Shown: positions 12,048 to 24,839 of the stretch, piece by piece
Layout: the number at the start of each line of letters is the position of its first letter
Numbering within the stretch: position 1 is the first letter of the stretch
Source: Andrena cerasifolii
Taxonomy: Eukaryota > Arthropoda > Insecta > Hymenoptera > Andrenidae
Direction: 5' to 3'
Length of the DNA stretch: 64,000 bases
NCBI RefSeq assembly: GCF_050908995.1
Contig: NC_135119.1
Location: forward strand, 5,766,001-5,830,000
The notes under the pieces: generated by a model
Database searches by the model: none
What the model saw: the letters and a program-made list of their open reading frames with translations, nothing else
What the model was told of the DNA's origin: nothing
Made by a program: the position numbers and the translations under genes

Positions 12048-12923
12048 GCGTACATGTATTTATTTAGGTACCGCGCATGCACAGCGAACAACGAACGTAT
12101 GCCGGCATATATTGTTAAGCGGCTCTCAAGGATTACTCGAGTTTCACTTGCAGCCCAAGATGCCGTGGAAGCTCAGCAGCTAACTATTAACTGCATCTAA
12201 TTACAAGGGTTGGTGCAACATAGATGCCTAATTAATGGCACCGAGATTTACGTGCGAATGCACGTGAGAGTCTAGTCCGTTTTGCACGAGACGTTTCAAT
12301 GATGAATATCTTTCATATCGCTTCTGACTCCAACCGCCGTTGATTGAATTCAGAGGAAGTCCGAGCAATCTCGGGCGTTGTCGCGGACGATGTTAATACT
12401 TGCTACGTGCAACGTTATTTCGCACACCACCCCAAAAAAAGAAAAACGATCGTGATTAAATGAGCAAACTGTAGCCGCATTACGTAACCATTGAGTTATC
12501 CAAATATTCTGGGGCTCTCGTAAAATTTCAGTTGCTTGCATCGCGCTGCGGGGTCGAATGCCAGAATATTTTAACTTTATCATCACAAAACAGTATTCTC
12601 GTAACGCAAAAATATCGGCCCGGCACAGTGAAGATAATACATGAATGTTTATTAACAAAAATTTAATAAAATTTTAATTCCTGCGTTTCCGTGGACGCCT
12701 CATAAATATGATTCTGTTATTTCATTGTATACCGTGTCTCGTATAATTACAATTGTTTATTCACTGAAAGTTTCCCGTTCGCAGAATATGGAATTGAATT
12801 AATAATTTAATCTTAACAAAGATTATTTTTGTATGTACTATGTATTTTTCTTTATAACGTTCCCATAAATAGTCCCTTGTAATTTACGTTCGCTTGATTA
12901 CATATTACAACATAATACATGAG
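12048..12923. other. Mixed-composition stretch, nothing recognised
   Basis: 12120-12620 is less AT-rich than its surroundings and open on the minus strand for about 100 codons without a recognisable domain. No repeat structure seen. Confidence 0.4.
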
Positions 12924-12925
12924 TA

Positions 12926-13194
12926 GACTGCGGATGTTTATGTAAATACAGATTTTTATAGAAAGGGACTAAACAAGTGAAACTTTGATAGAAATATGTT
13001 TCGTCATTAGAGGGATTTCAAAATATATTTTTTATTTTAAAAAATGTTAGGTTTATTTGTTTCCTAGCATATACAGAACTTACTTACTTAGCCCAAGTAT
13101 AGTAGCGGCCATGATATAGTGTATTCGATTTTCTTACAATAGGGAGGCCGTAATTATCGTAATAAATATCATACTTATATAAACTTCCGCAGTC
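12926..13194. mobile_element. TA-flanked MITE, GACTGCGGA type
   Basis: Ends GACTGCGGATGTTTAT and (reversed) GACTGCGGAAGTTTAT are inverted copies flanked by TA on each side (TA at 12924 and 13195). The 269-bp AT-rich interior is non-coding. Confidence 0.75.
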
Positions 13195-13890
13195 TATACA
13201 TGAGACTGCGCTTTTATACCTATACGAAACATTGAGAGCAGAAACGGACTAACCCACAATTTTTGCGAAATTGAGTTAGTAGCAATAATGTATTCCAATA
13301 GGCTATGCCATGTCCGTCTGTAGTACAATCAGCTCAAACGATTGTGGCCGATCGAGATTCGATTGTATTCGGGCTTACTAGGGTTGGCTTTTTTTCATCG
13401 GTAACATTCTACAGTATTTCATGCACGTAGTGAAGGCACTGCCAAGCCACAGGCTCCCGTCTAGAACACTTCTAATTCATGTTGAAACAACACTGTGGCA
13501 CCATCTGCCTATGATTGTCATAATTATATAAATCTGCGCGATCGGCTCTGTTCGCGATGCTGTAGCGTAAATGACACCAAGAATAAATGTCAAATGACTT
13601 TTATTGCAATGAACATCAAGAAAAATCATAATAATTTTGACACTATAAATGATAAACTTGTAATGCAAATAAATCAACGGATTTATAATGGAAGATACAA
13701 ATAAATAAAGCGGGATGGTGGGGTAATAAGGAAAATAATGGAAACGAATGTTATGTATTTCGTAGAAATGGCAAGAGTTAGGAAACCAGAATACTAAGAT
13801 GAATAAAGTCTTGTGGTATTTTATTCGTAGCAGTCTTCACAGATTAAAATCTAAGACGCCCATTACACAGTTTGACAGCCATCTGGACAT

Positions 13891-14822
13891 TTAATAGCCG
13901 TTTCTTATAGGTTTTCGTGCGCTGAAAACGAATCCGCAAACCGTTTGTCGCCATCACCCTCAGTTTTTGAGAAATTCAATTTTGAAAGAAACTGCAAATT
14001 TTCAATTTTTAACATCTTTTGTGTCGAAACGGTAATATTTATTCGGTTGCTCGTTGCGTCAAAATATTCTATGAACCCTCCCGAATACAACGGTATAAGT
14101 TATTATTGCATTATGAACATTTAATTGTGTTTAAACAACGATCAAAGGGAAAAGGATACCCGAAATGTACTCTGTTTTTAAGATATTTTTCCATTTCTTT
14201 CCAAAACTAAAGGTCTAGGGGAAAATCTGACTATTCCACGCGATGCAGCAGATATTTTTCCTTCGGAAAGCATCAACAGAAGTGGTAAGTCACGTTTTGT
14301 TTTCTGTACAGAAGCGAAATAGTTTGGCAAAAAGTGCGGCCCCGACAGTGGTAGTCAACAGCGGCGCGCGATCCGCTGCCGCTCAGCGTAAAGGCTCCCC
14401 CAAACCAACGCGAATTTCGGAGCGGATCCGCCGCGGATCAGATAACACTGCCCATAAGCCGCCACGTATAAAAAACTGCAGCCTTATCTGATCCGCGGCG
14501 CGGAGCGGATATTCGCTTTTGTTTGGGGGAGCCTTAACACAATCGCTTGACGCGCGCGACTACCACTGTCGGGGCCGCACTTTTTGCCAAACTATTTCGC
14601 TTCTGTATAGAAAACAAAACGTGACTTACCACTTCTGTTAATGCTTTCCGAAGGAAAAATATCTGCTGCATCCCGTGGAATGGTCAGACTTTCTCCTAGA
14701 CCCTTAGTTTTGGAAATAAATTGAAAGATATCTTCAAAAATGAGTGCATTTCAGGTGTCCTTTTCCCTTTGATCGTTGCTTAAACATATTTAAATATTTA
14801 TAATGCAATAATAACTTATATT
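13891..14822. mobile_element. Large palindromic element (family P, copy 1)
   Basis: Homologous over most of its length to 33229-34266: shared blocks include the TTTCTTATAG region, CCATCACCCTCAGTTTTTGA, the TTTTGTTTTC region and the GACAGTGGTAGTC region. Each arm is several hundred bp and folds back on the other. The outer ends seen in copy 2 (CACTGTCCAACA) are not preserved; homology stops near 13891 and 14822. A 143-bp MITE interrupts the centre. Non-coding. Confidence 0.85.
14392..14534. mobile_element. 143-bp Harbinger-type MITE nested in family P
   Basis: Termini AGGCTCCCCCAAAC / GTTTGGGGGAGCCT are perfect over 14 bp and continue imperfectly through GCGAAT, GGAGCGGATCCG and GATCAGATAA. 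TAA flanks both sides (14389-14391 and 14535-14537), matching the 3-bp TWA target duplication of PIF/Harbinger elements. The related element at 33.7 kb carries, on the opposite strand, GCTCAGCG-TAA-CACA with a single TAA, which is the empty site. The MITE is GC-rich and non-coding. Confidence 0.93.
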
Positions 14823-14916
14823 ACTTAGTTTCCCGATACTTTTGCAGCAACCCACGTATAAAATAGGAACAATTATTTTTTGTCAATGTAGGTTAGTCCG
14901 CTTTTGCTCTCAATGT

Positions 14917-16411
14917 CTCATATAACACGTAGTACTAAAACACCATACAAATGGCACCCAAATCCTTTGTTTGAAAGGTAGAAAATAATACTCAATTTTC
15001 TACATTATATTCTCAGTTTTTTAGTACGATTTGAATCTTATGACCATAGCAGGTAAGTGTCCATTTTGATATGAAATTGATACAATGAACAATAGGGATT
15101 ACCTTGGGAACACCAATATTTCATAGCTTCTTCTTATGATAATAAATAGGCACCGCGTATGCATAAGGGGTAGGCAAGCAGCCAAAACACGTGTCTGGGG
15201 TGGCTCTGGTTTTCTATCACGCGCCATCTTGCAGGTTAGTCTGCCATATTAGAGGCGCTCTTAAGATAGGGAGTGTAATATTATTCAACACCCCCTTTCG
15301 TGAGCAAGTCATCTTCGCTTATAACATTTGACTGTATATAGAGTGGGCCACATAAATTGTTAGAATTCATTTTCTGGAGAAGTGATAGAGACAATTTCTT
15401 CCCACGTATTAAGTCTTATGGGGTCATTTATGTGATATAAGGGATGCCGGTGTCGAGCACGGGGTGATTGGAGAATGTCCCGTATTTATTCTTGTAGAAT
15501 GACATATAAATGTTTGTAAAGTTAGTTCTTTTATAAATAAGTGTTCTTCAGGTAAAATGTGCTTTCATATTTTGAACAACTGGCGAAATATGACGAATAA
15601 TATTTTGGTTGAAAGACCTTGGGGCAAGAATAGAGCTTACAAAAGCTGTTACGTTGTGAATAGAAATTATTTGATTAAATATTCCATGTTTTTATGGGAC
15701 TATATAAAGCACCACGTTATGGCCACTGGCATTGCGGCAAGAGAAGGTATAACAAGAAGAATTTGTGTCGCTTCAGAATCAATAACTCCAACGACGTTGT
15801 CAGTTATCAACAGCATCGTTAGAAGAATTAATAAATGTATAGCATTTGGAACATTTAATAAAATAATTCCGAACTCAGCATAACAGGTTATGAATTTTGA
15901 AAACTAAGGTCGCCTACTACGAGATAGATAACGAGATCGAAATATAGCAGAATTGTGAAAATGAATGGTTCAACTGTAAGAAATGTAGTAAAATTTTCAT
16001 TATATCTTCGGGTAGTTTAGTGAGAACACTTCTACCCTTGGAACGATCTTCCTAATTGCAAAAGGGTTTTATAAAATTTTATCAATTGCAAGGAGCCGAT
16101 AAAGAATTATTCGGTGCGCTAGTAATAACAATCGACTGCTCCCATTCCATTTTACAATCCCGGCTGTTTCATAAAATATGTAGGAACGTTTGCATCGAAG
16201 GAAATGAAACTCGTATCCTAGTTTCGACGATTCTATTTCCTTCTTCCATTTTTAGAATCATACCATCAACTTGATTCCTCGAACAGTACGTACGACGATA
16301 TCATCCACTAGAGAAGAGACATATGTATCCAAGTATAAAAGAATTAAAGACCATCTACAATCTAGAATAATCTAGATCGTATTTATTTTCTAGATCACCT
16401 ATAACTTTTGC
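14917..16411. other. Stretch without recognised genes
   Basis: 15557-15883 on the plus strand is an open frame of 108 codons starting at ATG, with no domain I recognise and nothing beyond length to support it. 15150-15500 is locally GC-richer. No repeat structure seen. Confidence 0.4.
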
Positions 16412-16708
16412 TATTTGGAATCTTATTTCTTCCACAATTTTTCACAGTTACCTACTTTAAGTATTTGATAGCGCAAAGGGTTTATTGCATATAATTAATA
16501 AATAAACAAATATTTGGAATCTTATTTCTTCCACAATTTTCCACAGTTACCTACTTTAAATATTTGATAGCGCAAAAGGTTTATTGCATATAATTAATAA
16601 ATAAACAAATATTTGGAATCTTATTTCTTAAACAATTTTCCACAGTTACCTACTTTAAATATATGATACTGCAAAGGGTTTATTGCATATATTTAATAAA
16701 TAAACAAA
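16412..16708. repeat. Three tandem copies of a 99-bp unit
   Basis: Units start at 16412, 16511 and 16610, each beginning TATTTGGAATCTTATTTCTT and ending in AATAAATAAACAAA. They differ by only a few substitutions. AT-rich and non-coding. Confidence 0.95.
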
Positions 16709-18038
16709 TTCCACTAAATCCGCTATAGGTACCTATAAATTCTGACTGTAAGAAAATACCCAATGATACATAATAAGTTTAAAAATTAGAAAATAAATTC
16801 TCTCAGTGTGCTAAATTGCTGTAATTTAATTCACTAATTAATGTGCCTTTGTTTCTAGTTTTTCGAGTTCCTAGTTGAATCTTCACCAAATTCGAGAACC
16901 ATTTACGGTTTCTACTAATTTGCTGCTCCTGACGTTCGATTTTATTGAAAATTGCGCAGTACTTACCTAATGACTAATTTTTACATAAAAATAATTTGGA
17001 AGATGAATGTAGACCATAATTCCCAACAAGAACATGTTCATATTTCTCACGTGGAACATCGCCTGATTGAAAATTTCTGATTTTTATGAAATTTTGCACT
17101 TTCTTTGGCGACTGAAATTCATGTTAAAGGCGCGAAATCTGCCCACAGCTGAGTATGAGGAAACCGATTAATTAATGTTAAAAATATTTGTTATTTCATC
17201 AGCAATAATATAGCCTAAACTAAAATTGGATCCAGCCGTACAAAGTGGCGTAAGCATATCCTGCCCGATTACTTTTTTAACGACATTTCTTGCGAACCAT
17301 ATTTTTATCAGTTCTTTTAGTTATTGAAAATTTTAATCGTACTCCGATTTTCTCCGGAATAAAGGAGAATATGAAGTTCACTAAAGCGCTAGGATACGAT
17401 TCCATGCAGTTATGAATGGGGGAATTAAGGGCGGAACCTGGTGTAGAGGATCGAAAAAAATCGATTTTTTTTCTCGCATAAATCAATAGTTGAACATCAC
17501 GAATATGCTCCCAAAGCTGCAGAACGAAATTCAAAAAATGAAAGCGGGTATAGCCAGTTTTGTTACGGAGCAGCAGGTGACGCGAAGGTTACCAGAAAAC
17601 TTTGAACGTGCTTTTCTTGAAACGACAGTTTTACAATTGGCAGACAATGTCACTTGAAAAATATTCAACCGATCGACTTGGCCTTGTGCATGGATGTTGG
17701 CGAACATTTTCTTCATAGAACTTAGCTATTGGTATAGTGATATTGTTTAAATAAATAGCTATTTTTGCACATTTAAGGCAGAATTTCGTTCGAAGAAAGT
17801 AAAATTTTTATTCAAGAGGGCACCATTTCGCGAATTTTGCCTCATTTAAGTTATGAATGGCTAAGATTCATGCGTGCACGAATAAACTAAATAAAAATTT
17901 TTGAATTTGTCGTTTTTGATGAATAGAGTAGAGTCTACTGAACGAACAATTCCGTCGCCAACGGACTTCGCATAAGCCCTTATAACCCTGTTATTTGAAA
18001 TTCTTTTTTAATAAAAAATATTTTTTTATATACCTACC
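16709..18038. other. AT-rich stretch, nothing recognised
   Basis: Short minus-strand frames at 17277-17716 have no recognisable features. A small GATCGAAAAAAATCGATTTTTT inverted motif lies near 17449. No element ends found. Confidence 0.4.
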
Positions 18039-18042
18039 TTAA

Positions 18043-18765
18043 GGGGTTATACTTACTCAGGCGGCCGAAAGGAGGCGAATGTTTGTGAATTTTTTTTGAA
18101 GAAGCGGAAGCCTATATTTTTACAAAACTTTTTGCGTTTCAAAGAGCAACATTTAAAGAATATTTGGTAATTTTTTCGTGGAAAAATATTTAAGTTTATA
18201 ATAAAATAACAAGCGACATCCAAGATGTATTTTTAAAAATTTGGTTTTGCCGTGAGCACTGCCATTCGGAACCAGATTATCTAAAATCAAAAAACAAAAA
18301 AGATTTCGTTAGTATATTAATGTATCCTCAGGTTCACGGAGAGAATTTTCCGAAATATTAAGTTAAAACAAAATGGCGGCTATTTAAAGTTGATTGCAGG
18401 AAAATATCAGGATTTCAACTTTAAATAGCCGCCATTTTGTTTTAACTTAATATTTCGGAAAATTCTCTCCGTCATCCTGAGGATACATTAATATACTAGC
18501 GAAATCTTTTTTGTTTTTTCATTTTAGATAATCTGGTTCCGAATGGCAGTGCTCACCGCAAAACCAAATTTTTTAAAATGCTTCTTGGATGTCGCTTGTT
18601 ATTTTATTATAAACTTAAATATTTTTCTACGAAAAAATTACCAAATGTTCTTTAAATGTTGCTCTTTGAAACGCAAAAAGTTTTGTAAAAATATAGGCTT
18701 CCGCTTCTTCAAAAAAAATTCACAAACATTCGCCTCCTTTCGGCCGCCTGACTAGGTATAACCCC
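18043..18765. mobile_element. TTAA-flanked palindromic element (family A, copy 1)
   Basis: Starts GGGGTTATACTTACTCAGGC and ends in the inverted GCCTGACTAGGTATAACCCC, with TTAA on both sides (18039-18042, 18766-18769). Nearly the whole element folds back on itself: each arm carries, in mirror order, the CGGCCG end, a GAAGAAGCGGAAGC block, a GTGAGCACTGCCATTCGG block and an AAATGGCGGC block, with about a 20-bp centre. Close relatives lie at 37481 and 41498. The short frame in the right arm is a by-product of the palindrome. TTAA duplications suggest piggyBac-like or related mobilisation. Confidence 0.92.
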
Positions 18766-18872
18766 TTAATCTGACAAAATCAGAAAATATATTAAATTTC
18801 ACAAGAAATTAGTCAATCGTGAAGAGAATAACTACATTATTTTCCAGTCATTTTTTATGTTTTATCGAAATC

Positions 18873-18897
18873 GGAATTTTAACCCCGGTCTCCCCTA
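18873..18897. mobile_element. Orphan TA-element terminus
   Basis: AACCCCGGTCTCCCC followed by TA matches the terminus of the 10290 element (GGGGAGACCGGGG) in reverse. No partner end was found nearby, so this is a truncated copy. Confidence 0.5.
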
Positions 18898-19676
18898 CGC
18901 TTTTATACAAGAATTTTTTTCTTTTAAACAATTATCACTTTCATCGCTGGGAACGTGCGACGCACGAGTCGGTTGGACGGTGACTGTCACCGATCGTCAT
19001 CTAACTTTCCTTGAGAATGGTCATAATCACTGACCGAAAAGTTGGAATTTGATAAAAAATCTAAAAATTGCAAAATAGCTTTTATTTAATTATTTAATAG
19101 ACCGAACCAGTGCGCCGAAATCATCTCTTCTAACGAGCGTCAATATTGTCTAGAATCTATCTCCTATACATTTTTCATAACGTAAGTTAAATTTACATTC
19201 TGTTGTGTACACATTCATATAATAAAATTTTACTATTGAAACACAATCGAAAGCATCGTTTTGTTGTTAATACCGTCCTAATTAAAATTAACACATCGGT
19301 AATCAGATTATTGAAAGTAGCTAATGGGACTCTGAAAAATAAATGGAGGATTAAAAGATGTTTTGTTTAAAATAAATCTTTATTTCGTACGAAACATGTG
19401 GTAAAATTATAAGTATATAAAGTAGTACAGATAGTACCTTATGAACCCAGTTTAAATTTGCCGCATAACATGGCAGTAATGTAGACCACATAAAAGAGGA
19501 AAAGGGGGTGCAAAAATCGATATAGAGAAGTGGATTCATTGTAATTGTAGATCCTTGAATTAAGTGTTAATATACAAGGGAAAGATAGGGAAGAATAGGC
19601 ATTAAATGTCGTTTCTCTGTTTACAGGTGAGAAAACTGTACATAATGTAGCTTCATAAGAAACTTTGATTATTGTT

Positions 19677-19696
19677 TAATAAATATATATCTCTAG

Positions 19697-19792
<96 letters not shown>

Positions 19793-19810
19793 AGAGATAT
19801 ATATTTATTA
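19677..19810. repeat. AT microsatellite inside a perfect 24-bp inverted repeat
   Basis: A (AT)n run of roughly 85 bp is bracketed by arms 19677-19700 and 19787-19810 that are perfect reverse complements (each contains ATATATCTCTAGATAT). The whole 134 bp is a cruciform-capable palindrome. Confidence 0.95.
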
Positions 19811-20897
19811 AAATAATATATATATATCTATTTATAGTGAAACTCAGGTTTGTTTATTCGCCCGTGAAGAAAAGTAACCCATTATAAGTATTTCTAAATA
19901 CCGCGTTTCTGCATTTTACCGATTTTACAGTAGGAAGAAAAAACTTAATATTTCAGCCATTTTAAGGGGGTTTTCTTTGACTGAACTTTTTTGGGACAGT
20001 TTTAGCACTCCTTGCAATAAATACTAACATCAATTCATCATAAAAATGCTTAATTTCTGTGTAAAGTCACTTTCACGCACCAAACGTGCCGTCACCTCAC
20101 CTGATTTCTCTGTAAATGCGCGGTTTTGTCGCCAACTTGCTAAGAGAGACAGATTCACGGTATCCTTGAACCTGCTGGTTCCGTTGGTAGAAAGGCGGCC
20201 TCCTACTGGCTATTTCACATGGCGTGACTTTTTAAAAAAAGCGAAACAGCGCTTGGCAACCGTGGGCACGAAATCTCAATTTTGCTACTTTTGCAAATAC
20301 GCGGTATTTACAAACTGCTCATACGCGGTTTTGCACTATCATCGACGATATCTATGTAACTGTTGCAACGTGCAGTACGCCACGGGTTGCAATCATTCCC
20401 AGTTAAATTCGTGAAACGTTTCGGACACGATCATATAGTTGCTACTGCATTACATGATACATTACATGTTGCGTTAGACCCGTCTGTACCTGGTCTACAG
20501 TAAGTGAATTGTAGATCTGGACGTGTTGCATTCAATGACGGACGAACGATTCGCGACAAACCACGGCCAATCGGTTGTTACTGAGGAGACAAAGGCGCTT
20601 GCAGTTTATGCCTGGCAGCGTTTCGTGCAAGCTCGCCTCGTCTAGACTTCCGAACGAACAGATTGAGTGAAATTATTGATTTTAATGAGAGAAGCACGTT
20701 TTATTGTCCATGCATTTTTTTTTTAAAAAAATCGATGGCAGATAGATGAGAATCGAATTCAATCTTTAAGGAAGTCCCATAAATGTCTCAGCTTTTGTGA
20801 ACGGTATTGTTAAGTATGAAAAATTTGTAAAATATGCACGACGTGTGAAATTTGCGAAATATGCAAATTAGAGAATAGGTTTCGTCGCGTAGGTATA
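19811..20897. other. Stretch without recognised genes
   Basis: 20046-20414 on the plus strand is an open frame of 122 codons with several Cys and Arg but no spacing I recognise as a domain. 20400-20650 is GC-richer and unassigned. Confidence 0.4.
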
Positions 20898-20899
20898 TA

Positions 20900-21281
20900 C
20901 AGTGACTCGCATTAATATTCGGACACTTTTTAAAATCGCATAACTTTTTTAGAATTGGTCCGAACAACTTGAGTTTTTTTGAGAAGCTAGAAGGATTAGT
21001 TTGCTAACTGACGCGTTTCGTCGTTTTGAAAGAAAATGTATTTGATTGGAATAGCGAAAAGAATAGTAAAGGTCGATTTTTAAACTTTTTTTTTGTGAGC
21101 TTGTAATGAAAATTAAAAAAAAAACCGTTTGTAGATTGCAGTAAGTTGTATACGTGCCTAAAATTTCATCAAAATCAGCGGGAATGCACTCTAGCTTCTC
21201 AAAAAAACTCAAGTTGTTCGGACTAATTCTAAAAAAGTTATGCGATTTTAAAAAGTGTCCGAATATTAATGCGAGTCACTG
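20900..21281. mobile_element. Tc1-type MITE (family T, copy 2)
   Basis: Ends CAGTGACTCGCATTAATATT / AATATTAATGCGAGTCACTG are perfect inverted copies with TA on both sides (20898-20899, 21282-21283). A CAGTG start plus TA duplication is standard for Tc1-like elements. Inside the ends lie the family blocks AAAATCGCATAACTTTTTTA and AGAAGCTAGAAGGATTAG. Compared with the 633-bp copy at 40700, the centre is deleted. Non-coding. Confidence 0.92.
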
Positions 21282-21397
21282 TATGTTATGTGCATGCATT
21301 TAAATGTTGATAAAATTATGCGTCTGCCCCATATGCAACATATTTCATGTATTAAATCGACATCAAAGTAAGAATTCGCAATTCTAATTCACATTAA

Positions 21398-21944
21398 GGA
21401 TGTATCGGACCTATCTTCAAAATGGTACCAAGTTGATGAAAATTTGAGAAATTCTTCTTTCTAATCTTCCTGGTGTGCTCCGAAAATTTTAAACGAATTC
21501 ACTTAATGATTGCTGAGCTATAACGATTTTAATTGTCACTGATTTTACACGTATTCTTATGGAAAGAGACGACCTTGACAGATAAAACAGTTGCAAAAAT
21601 GTTGAAGAAATGGTACCAATATTTTCAATTTTTTTGTACGTGTAGTATATGGATAGATGGAAATATCTGTCAAGTTTCGATTGGTTTCACTACATCGTTT
21701 TAAAGAAATTAAATTATAACTTGTGAAAATTGTGAATTCAGGGCATTTTCACTGGCAAAAGTATAGCAAGTAATGGTTGAGAAAGCATTTGTAAAGTGAA
21801 AAATACATTCCTAGGAGTAAAAATATGACTCCCACTGTCGTTCGAGATCCATACTTCTAGATTTACTATGCGTAAGACGTAGATATTCAAGTATTTCAAG
21901 CTTCGTGTACTTTATAAAGCTAATATTGTACGTCCGATACATCC
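21398..21944. mobile_element. TTAA-flanked element (family C)
   Basis: Termini GGATGTATCGGAC / GTCCGATACATCC are perfect over 13 bp and flanked by TTAA (21394-21397, 21945-21948). The 547-bp interior is AT-rich without a convincing frame and, unlike family A, is not a full-length palindrome. Confidence 0.88.
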
Positions 21945-21948
21945 TTAA

Positions 21949-24170
21949 TGTAAACCTTGATTAATATACTTTTGCTTTGGATGCATTAAATTGCAAATTA
22001 TACACTGTTTATTTAAAAACGTATTATTATCTGGGAAAATAGCAAAGATTGTACAAAAAAATATTCGCCCAAATTCAGTATTTTAATTTATGCAAACATA
22101 ATTACGGTATGTTAATATACTTTTAATATTCCTGCGATTTTATTATAAGCTTTAATCTATTTAATCTATTATGCATAGATTCAAATAATTTTCCGCGAAA
22201 TTCGGGCTTATCATGTTTCATTTTTCCGGCAAAATTTATTTGAGCATTTCTTTGGTAGATGGTACTACATAACTGAAAATATATTAATCAAAGTTTATCC
22301 CAATGTAAATTATAATGAATAATTCTGAATTTAACATTATATATGAAATTATATAGAACGTAAATAAATGAAATGTACACGATGGACGGATATTTTTATA
22401 AATAACTGTATGTACAGATATTTTTTTAAATCAATACTGGATTTATAAAGGGGAACATAAAAATAAATCATTAAAAAAAAAATCATTAACTTTTTTGAGT
22501 TTGAAAAGATACGCATGCAGCCGATTAAAAATATCCAGAATATAAGTATAAATATAGAATGATCTTTTAAAAATACAAGTATAAATTGTAGTACAACTTT
22601 CAAACGACGCGACCCTTTGGTTCGAGAAAAATGTTGAAAACCGGTCAAATATTTGGACAGGTGACTGCAAATCGATTCCATCGTCGAAACGAACTCTGCC
22701 GCAAATGAAATCAGGTTCACAAAAAAGTTAATTTACAATTCACACCACAACTGTACTAGATTCATTGTTATATTATGAAACATACAATTATTACAGTTAG
22801 TGAAGTGCATGCGTACTAAACGAGTTTTCAAATTCGATTTTTTCGAAAACAAAAGCCGTTATGAGAGCATTTCATTCCACGTTTCTGGCTTGCTATTTCA
22901 CGTAGAACCGAATAAAAGTTAAAACAATTATTCGACATGCGGGAGATAAAGTTACCCCGGGTTGGGTCTAAAAAAATAAAAGAAATAGTAATTTAACTAT
23001 AAAAAAGGAATAAAAAATTAACTTTATTCGTCGAATAATCTAAAGTTAAAGTAACTCTTCTTCCACCCGTTATTTAAATAATTTTTTATTTAGTTAATGC
23101 CCAACTCTGGTAAGAAGTCATAAACCTACTATGAAACGTGAAGCATCCCTAAGAAAGCATGAACAACGAGGAACTCGGTATACACTTTCCTAGTTGGGCA
23201 ACTCGACATAGTTTCGAAACGATCAAGAGCAATGGGAACTCGGAGTATCCCAAATTTTCCTACCCCTCTGTAGCGAAAGAATCCCTGCTTACGAGGAAGT
23301 CTTTGCTTCTTCCTATCTCGCCTTGAATCTTCCTCCCAAACCTTACCAAGGAAGGAATTCAAGCCTGCCAAGACATCACTATATGACACTCCCCCCGTTT
23401 CTTATCCCATCCAACCCCCGCTGACGGACTCGTGCCATCGAATTTTAGACCGCTCTCTTCGCAGCCCATCCTGGGAATATTCCATGTGATATCAACGAGT
23501 CTCTACTCCGCCAAACGAGGTCCCCGTTACAGTATTTAGAATCCTTAAAAGATGAAAAAATGAATTTGGCCCGAGTCTTATATTTTAATACATTACGTAC
23601 CTACATGTGAACATTTGTTAAAACTTCCGCAGTATAATTATGAATAATGATGAGGAGATGAAAACATGCCGAGTTAATCCTTCGTACAATAGGTACTTCG
23701 CATTTTGTAATTTCTGATCTAAATTTAGAGCAAACTGCAACAAGCTCGAGGTACTCGGAAGCTAATAATCTCAGCTTATTGTACACTTTCCTTTAAAGGT
23801 ACTGTGTCAAAGAGAAGTTGTTTAACGTACACAACTGAATAATTATACGACAGATAAACAGAGCTGCAGCAATTGTTAATTGGGCAGCAGATTCTTCCCT
23901 TTGTAATTGTCGTTCTTTGTTAAACATAGTGTTTTTGTTCCTTTTCTATGGAATCGCCTGGGCATATCAAAAATATCAAAGGAATGTTTAATCTTTGACG
24001 AGTAATTTAGAGCAAGTTAATGAAATTCTCTGAAACGGTACACGTCCGAAACCGAGATGGTGATTGGTGATTGATTCTGGAACGTAAAGAGGGATGGATA
24101 TAATAATATTATCTTGCCCCGTCGCCTCCGGCGTAACTGTAATCCCTTGGGCCGGTCACGCTTTTTGGAC
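21949..24170. other. Long stretch without recognised genes
   Basis: Includes a short AATTATTCGAC/GTCGAATAAT inverted pair (about 22928-23040) and a moderately GC-rich part at 23100-23530. Minus-strand frames at 22349-22720 and 23129-23389 lack recognisable domains; the first is AT-rich and looks accidental. Confidence 0.4.
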
Positions 24171-24172
24171 TA

Positions 24173-24564
24173 AGGTGAATGAATGTCCCAATTTCTGCTC
24201 ATGTCCCCATTTCTGATCATTTCGTATTTCTCTTATTATTATATGCGTTACGTTTGTACTATAGTTGCAACAAAATAATTCTAAACTATTTAAACATTTG
24301 CGCGAGTGTTGCACGAGCTTGGGGCAATACATACATCGCTATTTTGCATGAGCAGAAATACGGACATTTAGAGCATTATATATTTAATTAGAAATTACTA
24401 ATAGTTAACAATCTTGAAATATCTTTCTTAAATAGTTTTTGAATTGGTTGATTTATTATTAAAGAATTAATCAATTACTCTGCAAATTTTGATCACAAAC
24501 AATTTTTTACACCTCCTTTATGACGAGTTATCTCTTAAATGAGCAGAAATTGGGACATTCACCT
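24173..24564. mobile_element. TA-flanked MITE, AGGTGAATG type
   Basis: AGGTGAATG with GTCCCAATTTCTGCTCAT on the left is mirrored by ATGAGCAGAAATTGGGAC and CATTCACCT on the right, with TA on each side. The left end has an extra AATG. An internal TGTCCCCATTTCTGATCAT repeats the terminal motif. 392 bp, non-coding. Confidence 0.8.
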
Positions 24565-24839
24565 TATTGTGCGCGGGGCAGGTGGATTGGCATTAAAGAT
24601 CAAGGAGGAAAAGAAGGAAGAAGATGTGCGTGTTTCGACTTGGGACTGTCAGCCAGACTCATCAGTAGGGCTATAGCTAACGGCCCCTGCCCTAGACACA
24701 CGGGGACTAAGAGGAATTGGACTTGGAACTTGTATATATACGAACGAGAGTGGACGATAGGACTTGCGAGAAGAGTAGACCTCTAGTGGCGCCGGCGGAG
24801 ACTAACCGGCGTGACCTATGTGGTGGGGCCGGGACGTTA

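Larger units (their letters stand above)
13229..14916. repeat. Inverted pair bracketing the 14-kb palindrome
   Basis: The 28-bp segment at 13229-13256 is the reverse complement, with about three mismatches, of 14889-14916 (core GGACTAACC / GGTTAGTCC). The pair encloses palindromic element copy 1. It may be the outer ends of a larger composite, or two independent copies of a short repeat in opposite orientation. Confidence 0.6.

Noticed and set aside
16412..16708. Regular 99-bp repeats considered as a CRISPR array
   Set aside because: The units are contiguous with no spacers, AT-rich, and in a eukaryotic context; a simple tandem duplication.
18543..18755. 70-codon frame, with a related minus-strand frame at 41494-41679
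   Set aside because: Both are the same stretch of the family A palindrome read in the two orientations; AT-rich by-product.
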